Positions 33,174-45,090 of a DNA stretch of 64,000 bases are shown one piece after another. Numbering within the stretch: the stretch's first letter is position 1; each line of letters begins with the position of its first letter. Source of the DNA: Conidiobolus incongruus B7586 (lineage: Eukaryota > Entomophthoromycota > Entomophthoromycetes > Entomophthorales > Conidiobolaceae); contig JNEM01009691.1 in the NCBI GenBank assembly GCA_000697335.1, positions 1 through 64,000 on the forward strand, written 5' to 3'. The notes below the pieces were generated by a model, which saw nothing but the letters and a program-made list of their open reading frames with translations, had not been told where the DNA came from and did no database searches. A program made the translations under genes and the position numbers.

Positions 33174-33852
33174 TGTACTTAATAAATGCAGATTATTTTT
33201 ATTTAGAGAAATTGTGAATGAGTGCAGTCTCCCCCTATTGATTTAATTTCATTTTTAATTTATGGGATTTCATCAGTTGAAATCATTTGGTTGCATTTGA
33301 ATCAATAATAGTGATACTGATAGTATTAAAATATATGGGGAGAGGTAATACAATTCCCATCCTTTGTATTGTACTCGGGAATTCTTCAATCAAAACAAAC
33401 TATTCATTGGCCCATGTTCAAAACAGCGACGATATTTGATGATAGCTGCAAATTAGCCTTGAATTGTCAAGTTAATTAGCGAATGTTCATTGCATTAAAA
33501 ATGAATTAAACACAGTTGAGCTGTATCATTGGTCTTTTCCAGGTTTTAACTATACTAATTTGATCAGCTTAATAATGCGTATTATGGCAAGTAATGGTAA
33601 GAAGAAATAGGAGGAAATCGGATGATTTCATTCCATTACTTGTGAACAAGTGAGTGATCGGGTGGTTCTGAATGGAAAGAGTTGACCTATTATGGAGTCA
33701 AGTGAACAGTGTTACTGGATGGATAATTAATTAGAAATTACGTTTTTCATTCGTGTCTGATCAATTAAAAATTTTTGAGTATAAATTAAATCATTGTCAT
33801 TGAATTTGGCCTTGGATTGAATTTTTCTCTGATTTATTGAATTCGGCTAAAA
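33174..33852. other. Divergent intergenic region, relatively GC-rich
   Basis: Shared upstream region of the Vti1-like (-) and CENP-B-type HTH (+) genes, visibly less AT-rich than other intergenic DNA here. It holds the ATCCCATA element of the Vti1-like gene. No further exon found. Confidence 0.5.
33261..33268 (-). promoter_or_regulatory. ATCCCATA element upstream of the Vti1-like gene
   Basis: Exact gene-sense copy, 88 nt before the start at 33173. Confidence 0.5.
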
Positions 33853-34425
33853 GTGATTTTGGACCCTAGCCACTTTAATTCTTATATTTATTCTTCAATT
33901 ATGAAAGTTGCTAAATCTTCAGATCATCACGAAAGACACTTACCAATGAGCAATTTGACTAATTATCAAAAACGCAGAATATGTTCTTACAAGCTCGAGC
34001 ATCCTGACCTATCCCAGAAAAAGATAGCCAAGTGGGCCCAACAAGAGTTCTTCCTCGCTCATCCACCCTCACAATCATCCATCTCTCGTGCATTGAAGCT
34101 AAGGCCACTTCTCGAGAGAAGCTCTAGCTCAGAATCTCCTAGAAAGCCCAAGGTAATGACTTATACCGACCTGGATATGTCCCTAGCCAACTGGGTAAAA
34201 CGCTCTCAAAGTTATGGATACCACATGGATGAGGAAAGGATCATGGACAAGGCCCACGATTTCGCTGATGCTATGGAGCTATTCCCTCCCAACATCCCTA
34301 GCTTTGACTATGCTTGGGTGAGTTCGTTTATTCAGAGACACGAGATCACCTTGACTTCCACTCCGGAATTTTCTAGAGATCACTCAACTTCTTCCGACTC
34401 GCATAGCTCTCCTCGATCCTTTTGA
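33853..34425 (+). CDS. CENP-B-type HTH protein without transposase catalytic domain
   Basis: Intronless, 190 aa from the first ATG; the ATG at 33901 (174 aa, MKVAKSSDHHE) is the likelier start because the preceding residues are atypical. First HTH at ~35-75: LTNYQKRRICSYKLEHPDLSQKKIAKWAQQEF...SQSSISRAL, the CENP-B/ARS-binding type. Second HTH at ~105-165: LDMSLANWVKRSQSYGYHMDEERIMDKA...FDYAWVSSFIQRHEI, the Tc5/CENP-B HTH with the usual W, F and RH residues. The DDE domain that follows in pogo-type transposases is absent; a Ser-rich tail closes the protein. Fungal relatives bind centromere or origin DNA or act as transcription factors. Like the 9.5 kb gene, it looks domesticated. Confidence 0.82.
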   Translation: MILDPSHFNSYIYSSIMKVAKSSDHHERHLPMSNLTNYQKRRICSYKLEHPDLSQKKIAKWAQQEFFLAHPPSQSSISRALKLRPLLERSSSSESPRKPKVMTYTDLDMSLANWVKRSQSYGYHMDEERIMDKAHDFADAMELFPPNIPSFDYAWVSSFIQRHEITLTSTPEFSRDHSTSSDSHSSPRSF

Positions 34426-37400
34426 ACTATTCAACCAACCCTGCCGTTTATTTAATTCAAATCCTATCCTTTCTCACCCTCTATTCTCTCTAAGGAACTA
34501 TATGTAATCAGTACTATTCTTCACTATTATCAAGACAAGCTTCCCAATCTATCCATACCGGTTTATGGACCGGATCTACATTAGCAATGCTGGAATAAGT
34601 TGCATTTATTAAGTTATTACAATCAATTATGTTTTATAAGTAAATAAATCTACTAACAATGAATATATGTTTTCAGTATTCATCGATTTGCTCTCATATG
34701 TTGCAATGTCGTTCATTCAAGCGAATTCAGAGCGCCAATGAAAAAATTTTTCAATGTTTTCATTCGTGGGCAGTTGAATTGATTATTTTTCCAACTTCAT
34801 CTAAAAAACAAGTTAGATGGATGAATATTTCTAATTTCCTTATTAGGTTATAACAAATTTTTCTTCATCATGGATGACACCCCATCCACCAATCAGAATC
34901 ACTTTCAACCCAAAATAAAAATAATACTTAGAATGAATTAATTCCAATAATACATCCTTAATTCCATTTTTACCCGAATTGATGAATGGGTAATATCTCC
35001 AATTCTACCCAGGTATTCCTCAATTTTTTTTAATATTTTGATTTTTTCTAATAGTTAATTTTCTTGTGATCTATTCAGTAGTAGCATATCAGATGATTAG
35101 GTCAATTACTCTATGGATAGAAGCAGTTAGTATTGATATTTAGATTCAATGGACTAGACTCATATTATCAATTTAATCAATTGATCCTATTCATCATCTA
35201 TCCAAAGTAAAACATATTATACTAATTACTTGATAAGTTGTGCATAACTGATGAATGAGAATTATTTCTTAGTAATGGAATAAGGGATGTAAGAGAGCAG
35301 TGACATGATAAAATCACTCATTTAATTCATCTAGCCTGATTGATTTAGAACAATACTTGATTTAATCATAATTTCACTCCAATATAGCAATTCAAGAGCA
35401 ATCTTGAAAAGACTATATACAGTAGTATTTTATTTCATTATTTATTTCAAAAAATGAATCCAAATTATACAATATTATATCTTTCATTCAATATTTATTC
35501 TCTATAACTCCCAATGTAGTGAATATTATATATTATTAAATCCTTTAAATGGGGTTGTTAATTTATTATTGCTTAATTTGGTAATATCAAATTTTAAAAT
35601 ATGAAGAATATATCTAAATTATTTATTTTGTGATTTAACAATGTTGTAACAATTTAATAATTTTATTTTATAAAAGTAAAGAGATAATAATCTATAATCC
35701 GAATATATGTTTTGTAAAGAAATAGGATAGCTAACAAATTAAAAAAAATCGGATGAAATGGTATTTGGAATAATAATGAATAGGAATAATTCGTAATCAT
35801 TGAACATAGTATTCTCATGATATCATCTTGATGTAAAAATGAAACCATTATTCATTTAAATTAATTTGATTCTATTGATGGTTGTTATAAATTTTGTATT
35901 GTTTATTTTAACAATATGAATTAATAATTCAATATTTTCTAATTATCCGAATATTGAATTGTGAATTTATTAATAACAGATGAAATATAGATATATTGTT
36001 TTTATATTCAAGTTTTTGAATAAATTAAATTTAAGGATTATATTTTAATCCAATTTAATCAATATTTATTATCATATTATTTAGTTCTTTTTAATTGATT
36101 AAAGCTCTGAATTAATGTTATTATTAATTATATTAGTATTCAAAGTTGATTGAACTAAATTTTTTAATAAAAGGATTTTTAATACTAATGAGAATTTTAA
36201 AATATGTGACGTATTATTTGTAAATGATTCTTTGGTAATTCAATTCAATTAATCATAATTACATAAATTGTATTAAGAATGACTGATGAATTAACCTATT
36301 TTGATTCAATAATTTTGAAATTATTTTATTATTAATAAATTTTTCTTTTCAATGATTTACATAAATTCTCAGATTGTGGAAATTAGTTATTATTTCATTC
36401 CGAAAAATTTCATGCAAATGCAAAATTTCTTTTCCTAATAATTCCATTTCAAGATTTATATTATTAATTATTCAGTTTTCTGTAAAAATCATAACACATA
36501 AAAGATTCATTAATTCTATAAGTATATTATCATTATTTTTTTATAATTCAGCTCAATTATGTGATGAATAGAAAATACTTTAATTAATCGGTTTTACTAT
36601 AACTATACTTTGATTTTGATATATATTCAACAAATATTGCAGTTAAAATAGTTTTTTACACTATAATATTGAAAAATAAAATATATTTCAATATTGCTTA
36701 GATATCATATTTTGATATTGTAGTCATTTATTTATAATTTTAAAATTTAAAAATTCAATTTTATTTAAATAAAATAATGATATTCAATTAATTTATAAAT
36801 ATTTATACTTCTCTAATATTTGAAAAAATATTGCTGAGTTTTTCTATTGAATTATAAAATTAAAAAAAATATAATATTGATAAAGTATATGGATTTAAAT
36901 AAAATATTATATTAATTATACTCAATTACTTAAAAATATTTTATTATTATAATACTAGATTGAATATTTAATGATAATGCTATACCAATAGCATCACCAA
37001 TAATGATTAACATTAAAAATCGTATATATAAAATATGAATATTTTTAAGTAATTGAGTATAATTTTAATAATGATTATTTTTTTGCATTCGAATAATCAA
37101 TATACAAATTAATTTTGATGATATGTTAATATAAACAAAAGTGAGATTTTTTAGTGTTATAAAGTAATGAATATGTGTAAGTCATTCCTAACGTCTGATT
37201 TAATATTCAATTTTATGATAATTTCTTAATGATTTTTAATATGATATTTTATTTTATTTCACTATTATACAAATTGAAAATTTCAAATATAAATATAAAT
37301 TAATTGAATAAGATAAGCAATCAATAGATATATATTATATATAATGTGATTAGGTATTGTTTTATTTGAAAAGAAAATCTTCAATATTTTTTAATTTATA

Positions 37401-38196
37401 TTGTTTTTATAAAGATTAACGTTGCTTTGTGAATGGCGATTTTTAATATGTATATATATTCAATAGAGGCGAGCTAATCTAAAAAGTGTCTGGTATATAA
37501 ATTGAATATATATAATTAATATTGATAAATTATCAAAATACAAAACTCAAAATCTATTAATTGTAAGTGAATTTTGAAAAATAAAATATAAAATTAATGA
37601 TTATCTCACTTTGAACCAAATAAAATATTTTAAAAATATATACTTAATACTATTTAATGGTTAAATTCTATAATTTGCTAATATCAAATTCATATATATT
37701 GTATTAAAAATATATTAAACATTATATTAACTATAATAATGTAGTATTTTATACTATAGAAACTCTGAAATCATAATAAAGATTAGAATATTATTACATA
37801 CTGTGTAGCCATCATTAAAATATTATTATAAACTAATATATATATATATATATATATATATTATTTACTTATACAGATACAAGTATATTAGATACTCAAT
37901 TGGCTTAAAATTAGAGTTAAAAATATAATGATTATTATTTCAATACAGTTTGATTTTAATAAATTGAAAATTGTGTATAATATGATGATATTTTTAAAAA
38001 AGGAAAGTTTTATAAATTTCAAAATTATTAAAATCAATTTAATACATTAATAATATTATAATAAAATGAATTTAAATAACAGTGTTGATGACATAATTAT
38101 TAATAATGTGAAATGGGTTTATATTTAAATTATTTATTAGGAAGAATTTTATGAGATTAGGTTTAATGAAAAAAAATACAGGATATGGCTTAAATT
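34426..38196. other. Gene-free stretch with one short inverted-repeat element
   Basis: The first ~600 bases are less AT-rich, possibly the 3' untranslated part of the HTH gene. After that the DNA is A/T low complexity. It holds a 151-bp hairpin element (36914-37064) and a TA microsatellite (about 37836-37861). No gene seen. Confidence 0.5.
36914..37064. mobile_element. MITE-like 151-bp hairpin element
   Basis: A perfect 27-bp inverted repeat (begins AATTATACTCAATTACTT) at 36914-36940 and 37038-37064, separated by 97 bases. The loop contains a second perfect palindrome, ATGCTAT-ACCA-ATAGCAT, at about 36977-36994. The size and ends fit a miniature inverted-repeat element of TA-targeting type. 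It has no coding capacity, and its ends do not match those of the Tc1-like copy at 20.2 kb. Confidence 0.6.
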
Positions 38197-38391
38197 CTAT
38201 TGAAAGGAGGATCCTTTAGAGATTAATAATTGCTTTTCGTCAGTGTATATTGAGTCAGTGTCTACCTCTTTACGTTCTCGTCTAAGTAACTCTTCTTGAT
38301 ATTTGGGATCAATTGTAAAGTTTTCAAGTGTTGCCAAACGATGCAAACAGATATTAGCCATGTTAATTGTTTCTTGGTTCAATTTGAACAT
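38197..38391 (-). CDS. 64-aa hypothetical protein
   Basis: Intronless, 64 aa, charged and probably helical: MFKLNQETINMANICLHRLA, then a Lys/Arg/Glu-rich middle (YQEELLRRERKEVDTD) and a hydrophobic end. Codon use and composition stand out from the very AT-rich surroundings, and a TATAAAAAG box lies about 20 nt before the ATG. I do not recognise the family; it may be a small subunit of a larger complex. Confidence 0.6.
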   Translation of the reverse strand: MFKLNQETINMANICLHRLATLENFTIDPKYQEELLRRERKEVDTDSIYTDEKQLLISKGSSFQ

Positions 38392-40344
38392 CGTATGAAT
38401 ACTCTAGGGTCTTTTTATACATGCTGTAAAGGGATTATCAGTAGTCCCTGAACAAACTAAGAAAATTAACTACTACGTAATTATCAAACATCAATTAGAT
38501 TTAGCAAGTCTTTCTAATTATTTTCATAAGAATAGCTGTGCAAAAGTTATTGATGAATTGGAGTTAATGATTAAATTTACCCATGTAGAAATTATTTTAC
38601 AAAATTACTTAATTAGGTTTAAATCTTAAATTTTCAAAAATTCATCATAAAAAATGAATAAGTTAGAATAATCTTGAAAGTATTAGTTAAACTTAATTGG
38701 TTATTAATATTGAATTTTTCAAATTTATAAGAATAATTAAAATGAATTAATCATCAATTTTATGGATATCAAGTTCAAAATAAATTAAGTAAGCTCCCCA
38801 GATATAAATTGTATATAACATGATTTTAATCAAAAAATATATTTAAATTGTGAGTGATATTTATTTTATAAATTTATATTCGGCACTTCATTAATTTTGA
38901 TAATTATGGTTTATAAAGATATTAAATACTTCAGCTTTTATCTGTATATGCATGTATTGTTTAAGTATAAAACACTATATAAATTTCCATTTCACTCGAT
39001 TAAGTATTATTAGTGTATTTCGATAATAGTTGCTGCGAATGGTTGCATTTAGAAGTATTAGTTTTTATACTATTAAGTTTCATTTAGTGTAATTATTAAT
39101 ATTTTTAATATAATTTGACAAATTTAGTGCTGACAGATATCAAATTTTTGCATACGTTTGAACCAATATTAAAAACCTAACTAAAATCAATTTACCTTAA
39201 GTGCTATCCATATAAAGAATGGTAATATAGGTATAAAATAAAGCAATGATAAATTTATCAATAATATATTGGTCTTTTTACAGTGAATTGAAAGTATACT
39301 AATATTTAAACTATGGACAATTATAAATAACTTGAATTTTTTTTAAAAATCCAGCTTAAATTTGAAAATTAGTCAATTAAATTGAAATCGTATCAATAAA
39401 TTTATTATGAACAATTTCAAAAAAAAAGTTAATAATGCGCAACTTATTATGCTAACATCTATTGGATATTATAAAAATATTATTATGTTTAATTATAAAA
39501 TTCATTATGTCAATATAATATTAATAATATATTATTTAGGTGATAAATTAAATGAAATTGAAGTTATTTAAATGACTAAATTAATGATAATTTTAATAAT
39601 GAAGTATAATAAATGGCTAGAACCTGTTAGATATAATTTGAATGTGTGATACCTGGGTTAGGATTAACAGTATACATACAGAAAAGAGGTATCTTCAGCA
39701 ACCGATGAAATAAGTTGGTTACAATAAAAACACAAATGACTTGATTAAATAAATATGTTGCCATAAATTTGACATATTTAGTTGCAATCATTTAAGAGTG
39801 CATTATTTAAATTCGATTAATCTATTCATAAACATGTTTTATTATATTAAATTGAATATATTCATGAATATTATTTTAATAATTATATGAGAATATATTT
39901 ATAAAATTTTTGAACTTTTGATTAATGAAAATCTTAACTAATTTATTTTGAGTTTGAAATCTAGTAAATTAATTCAAGTATAGCTAAATTAATAACTATT
40001 ATTGATTGTGAAAAACCCTATATATTCAGCAATGAATAATATTTAGAATTAATGGTTTTGAATTATTAGATGTTTTATATCATTGGGTTTAATAGTATGT
40101 ACTAGAAAATGAATATTTTTTTTTCAAAATCTTATGGTGATAATTTGCCACAATATTATTTAATTAGAATGTACTAAATTTAATGATTTCATTCGTTGAA
40201 TGATTGGATATTACAGATTTAGACTAAATATCTTAATTGTATAATTTGATAAATGGAAAAAAAAATTAAATTTATTAATATATTCTTTTGAAATATCTTT
40301 CTTATATGTAGAATCAATTCTATCATTTTAATTATATTAATATA
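38392..40344. other. AT-rich intergenic DNA
   Basis: About 2 kb with no gene I can support. A TATA box for the 64-aa gene lies at its left edge. Confidence 0.5.
38411..38419 (-). promoter_or_regulatory. TATA box (TATAAAAAG) for the 64-aa gene
   Basis: Ends about 20 nt before the start codon, so transcription would begin at or near the ATG. Confidence 0.4.
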
Positions 40345-41102
40345 ATGGGTAGTTGCTGTAGTAAACAAGAATCAAGCGAAGTAATATAAATATGACTGTT
40401 GCATTTATTTTACATATTACCAACTAATTATTTGTTTTTGTTTAGCCTAATGAAACAACTAGATTATTATCTAATAATGTTATTACAACACAACCCGAAG
40501 CAGCAACGTAAATTAACTAACATTAGTTTTTAAAATTTAAAATTTAAATTAATATTTTACTACATCTAGTATGGAAGAGTCTTTCCAACAGTTGTATCAA
40601 GCTAAATTGGAAGCTGAAACTAAAACTTTAAACCAAATCGTTTCTCAAACTGAAGAGTAACTATAACCAATTAAATAACTAATTATTTTATTAATTTCTA
40701 TTTATTAGGAACCTTATTGATATTTCAAGGTTGGAATCCAATGAACGCTTAAAATCTCAAGAAGGAACTATTACAAGTCATGATTATGAGTAATTAATTA
40801 ATATTCATTTTTGAATGATTTGTTAATTTATTATTAGTGAAATACTCACCAAATCCCAACGTTTAAAACAACATTTAAACTCTAAAAAACGTATAAGTAG
40901 CATTTTTAACACTGCTCCAGAAAACCCTTCTAAAGACGCTTATGCCACTTTGAATAGCTTGACTGTACCTGATTTAACTCAATTGAATCAAATTTCAAAA
41001 GAAATTCAAGATACCCTCAAATGTTTTGAAGTTCAAAGTACTCAAGATTTAATTGTACCTTTATCCTTTTCTAGCAATAGTGTTGAGGGTACAGCACATT
41101 AA
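40345..41102 (+). CDS. LAMTOR1-like Ragulator anchor protein
   Basis: Five exons (40345-40380, 40446-40507, 40570-40656, 40709-40789, 40838-41102), GT-AG and in phase, give 176 aa. The start MGSCCSKQ is a textbook dual acylation site: Gly2 myristoylation with Cys4 and Cys5 palmitoylation, as in LAMTOR1 (MGCC). Next come ETTRLLSNN, which parallels the RKLLL motif, then a central helix LNQIVSQTEENLIDISRLES matching LLSSILAKTASNIIDVSA, then SHDYDEILTKSQRLKQHL, and near the end LTQLNQISKEIQ and a final STQDLIVPLSF like ELVVQF. LAMTOR1 holds the Ragulator on lysosomal or vacuolar membranes for Rag GTPase and TORC1 signalling; Ego1 is the distant yeast analogue. Confidence 0.78.
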
Positions 41103-41375
41103 CTTTAGATATCTAGTTAAATCCTTATTTAGTTTTCTCGCTTTATTTAACTCCTTTCTTTACTTTGATTTGATTTTAGCACATTTGATAATATCGATTA
41201 ATTTTAATAAATAATATATTGACTATCAATACATTGAATAATTTCCATTTGATAAATGAATAAGTTATATTGTATAATTAATACCCTCTCCCGTAGCTGT
41301 ACATATTTTCATTTAAAAAATGCTAAAATAAAATATTTATTGAAAGATAAAGTAAGTAATATATGAATAAAAAGT

Positions 41376-42728
41376 TTAAATATAGTCTTCTTCTATTCCC
41401 ACACTCAATGCGGCCTGTCGATTGAGCATTGACTGTGCTTTCTTTTGCGTGCGTGCTTTGGATACTCTGGAATTAGGGCTATGGACAACTCTGGGACTGC
41501 CTGGGATCCCAAGATTTGATTGAGCATGGATCATGCTGCTGCCAAATATCTGATGCAAAAGTTCATTCCGGTCAATGTGCACCGAAAATCCGCCCGCTAG
41601 AGTCACCCTGAAGTTTTGCAATTGCTTGATCTTGTTCCAGCTATCGAAATAAATATGGCATCGCTTAAATTTAAGTTTAATTTCGGGAAGGATTCCATTC
41701 TCAACAGTTGGAATAATATCTCTAAATGCGGCCCTTTGGTGACTGCGTTCCTTTTTGGATCTATACTTGGCAGAGTCAGTGGCGATTGCATGTAATTTGT
41801 CAATGAGGTCGGGAAGTTCGGGATAGATTTCACTTTCTTCGTCATGTGCACCAAGCGTTTCAAACATGACTGCAATATTCTCACCAGTGGAAATACGAAC
41901 GGCGGGATCTGAAGAATCAAGACATTTAACATGGAACGCAATGCTTTCATCGAACTGCTTCCGCATAAATGAATGACCCCCATATGCGAGACCTGTATAG
42001 AGTAAGCCATAACTATTGAGAATACTCAAAAGGATATTATGAGGAAGCTCTGAGGAAGTTGCCAACTGAAGGTAGAAGTCCATAAGATCAACGAGTTCAG
42101 TAGGATCAACATCGCTCACAAAACAACAGATAGCTAAGGTGTGGATTAGAGCTGCTCGAACATCGTCTGATCTTCCATCTTTGATAATTTTCTTTATCGA
42201 AGGAATTATTTCGAGATAGTGAGATTCTGAATTCCATTCAACAGTCAAGAATAAAAGCTCTAATAATTTAGCACCTAAGCATTTCTCTTTAGTTGAGGAA
42301 CCCTTAATGATTGCCTTTTTAATGCGCTCTAATGTGGTCTCATGGTAGTTATCCAAACAGTCGCGAACATATTTAAATGTGAAAATCTTAACAAGCTTTT
42401 CTAGAGCATCTTCTCTGGTACTATAAAAATGATTAGTACTAAAATTTTGGTTATGATCTGTGTTCAGGGGTTACCTAGTTCTCTTCTCTAAAATTTTTTC
42501 AAGTAATTCTTTTATAAGCTGAGTCAAGTCACTATCCTGAGTTTCTGAGTCAATTTCATTTAAACCGTCTCGGTCACTTTCAACAGAGAGGTAAGTTTCA
42601 TCAGAAAAATCGGAAAAGATCGATCCCTCATCATCAGATTCATTATCAGAGTTATTTCGACTAGCTGCAGGAGTATTCTTTCTGCTTGCAGACTTTACAG
42701 CAGCTTTTAACAAGCTCTTTTTACCCAT
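41376..42728 (-). CDS. IFRD (interferon-related developmental regulator) family protein
   Basis: Two exons, 42728-42475 and 42420-41376, in phase, 432 aa. A Lys/Ser/Asp-rich start (MGKKSLLKAAVKSASRKN, acidic DNESDDEGSIFSDF) precedes the helical-repeat IFRD domain: LELLFLTVEWNSESHYLEIIPSIKKII, then AALIHTLAICCFVS and AVRISTGENIAVMFETLG. The C-terminal IFRD block is present (FKRCHIYFDSWNKIKQLQ, then VHIDRNELLHQIFG). Animal IFRD1/2 (PC4/Tis7, SKMc15) are nuclear co-regulators, and IFRD2-type proteins also bind inactive ribosomes. Which role applies here is unknown. It is convergent with the LAMTOR1-like gene, 273 bases apart. Confidence 0.88.
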
Positions 42729-43573
42729 TTTATATGTAAAAAAGAATTATAAAAAAATTAATATTTACAAAAGAATAGCTCTATTTTGAAATTATTTTAA
42801 ATAAAATTGGTGAAGAGCATTTTATCGGTTAGACAATCATGCGGAATTTATACCCTGATCTGATTGATTTAATTACTAACACATTTCAATTTCAAATTTG
42901 AGTCAGTTCTCTATTTAGAAATTCATGTATTATTAAGTGAATTTTACGTATTTTCAGCCAAATAAACTTCTAAATGCTCATCAATAAGATAATTGATTGG
43001 ACTGTTATATAATTTTGATTAATTGCTTTTATTCAGCCAATCCCTTGATTCAATTAATTTCATAATTTATGAATGGAATACAACATTAATAATCGATTGA
43101 TTATTACTAAGCCGATTAATACTAAAATATTTTGGTTTTTTATTTACCTTACATTATTTCATAAATACCGAATATGATATAATTATATGTATTTAACCAT
43201 GTAGATATTTTCAATTTCAAATAATCTTCCTTAATTATAGATAACTGAAGGTATAATTCTGTCAACGATAAAAATAGTTTGGATTGTTTGCTAATTACAA
43301 AACACATATTAATTCTGTATGAATTTGCATTAATAATAGCATTCAATTCCGCTATTAATAATAGTTTTGTCATTTATTATTTTAATTTTCAATGTTCGAT
43401 CATTTAGGTTAGAAAACATTAAAGATGGTAATATTTATTTGAGGATGATTATTAATCTCCCCTTTTTGTTCATATAAACTTGAAATGATTCAAGGAGAAA
43501 AATTTGAAAGTTTCATTTTCAGGAACTATATTATATTTCAAGATTTTATTTCAATTGATAAGATTTCAGAAAA

Positions 43574-43611
<38 letters not shown>

Positions 43612-45090
43612 TATAACAACTATGCTCATATTTGCAATTTGTAATTTGCAATCTTCTGTTTATAACTCATTTTGAAATTGGAATTTTGACAAAATAGTAA
43701 CCAACGTATCACGCTTGTTTGAAAGTGTATCAAAGTAATCACAACATACCTAATATAAAAACAATTAAAATTATATCAAAATATACATCATTCTAATGAT
43801 CAAAATTTCAAAAATATCCCAATTAAGATTTATTTAGTTTTTTAAAATAAAGGCAAATAAATCAAATGATGATACAATTATTGCATCATCAATTCATACA
43901 TCATTACATCATATGCATTGTATTTTTATTTTAGAGATTTGAAGGGATTTTTGTAATTCAAAAGTGAAAACTGGTTCAAAGGGTTAAAGGACTAATTCAA
44001 AGAGCCTGAGAATATTTATACTGTAGAAAACTACTATTACAAAGATATGAAATTGTGTCGTAATTATCAAATATAACAGTGAAATATTTTATAATTAAAT
44101 TTTCAAGATTATAATAAAACTACAATTGTATTCATATATATTCTAATGTTCTAAAGTTTGAATATTGTCCCAATAAAAATACATTTATTGACAAGAGTAA
44201 ACTGAGTATTTGCAAAATAACTGTTGATTTATATCCAAAATAGCTATTGTATGGAAATGATTAAATTTATATTATTTTTAAAATTACTTGCGTTTGTTAA
44301 TAATAAATATAATAATAATCAAGATATTAATTAGGTTTGATGATTATTCTATTCTATACAATATTAAAATTTGTCTCAGATAATGGGTGAATTCAATTTT
44401 AATTTAATATTTCAACAAAGTACAGTATTTTTATTTAAAACTATATACTAATACAACTGTAGCCCTTGAAATTATAATATATGAAAAATAATCTAATTGC
44501 ATTGAATTAGTTGTATATTATGTTTCATAAAAATCGGTAATCAAAATGCAATAATCCCACCTTTAATTCAAAATAGAATTATAAAAATTTTATTGATATT
44601 TTATCACTTGAATAAAAATGAATATAAAAATTATTACTCTTATTATATATATATATATATATATCCACTTATTATATTGTTCAGAAAAAATAATATATAC
44701 AATAATTATATTGAATATTATTGGTATTTTAAATCAAAACCATTGATTATTTATCAAGGTTACTAAAAGATAAAGGAAAATAACATTCTAATAAAGTATA
44801 TTTAACCACTTTGATATAGAGTATCCAAAAGTTATTCTTAATCGTAGAGAAGTTAATCAAGATATATTTCAAGTGAATTTGAATTTGGTTTAAAATTATT
44901 TATAGATCTATAAACTTACAATATTATTACTTTAAAATTAAAAATTATCATTAAATTTGATACAAAATATTGCTGAATGGAGAAAAATATAATCCCATAA
45001 AATAAATTATCAAATCAAAAACATAAATACAAAATCAATTAATTAATATAAATATGATAAATTCATATTTTAAGTTAATATTAAAATAAA
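42729..45090. other. AT-rich intergenic DNA
   Basis: Contains TA microsatellites at about 43577-43608 and 44644-44664, and the TRM82 upstream region with one ATCCCATA element. A 74-codon minus-strand open frame (43149-43373) shows no coding features. Confidence 0.5.
44992..44999 (+). promoter_or_regulatory. ATCCCATA element upstream of TRM82
   Basis: Exact copy, 92 nt before the start at 45091, gene-sense. Confidence 0.5.

Noticed and set aside
27065-39665. Shared CCTAACCCAGG near 27095 and its complement near 39650, with CCTAACCC resembling telomeric repeat
   Set aside because: Only 11 bases, single copy each, no tandem repeats; chance or remnant cannot be told apart.
43149-43373. 74-codon minus-strand open frame
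   Set aside because: No promoter signal, AT-driven residues, no family resemblance.
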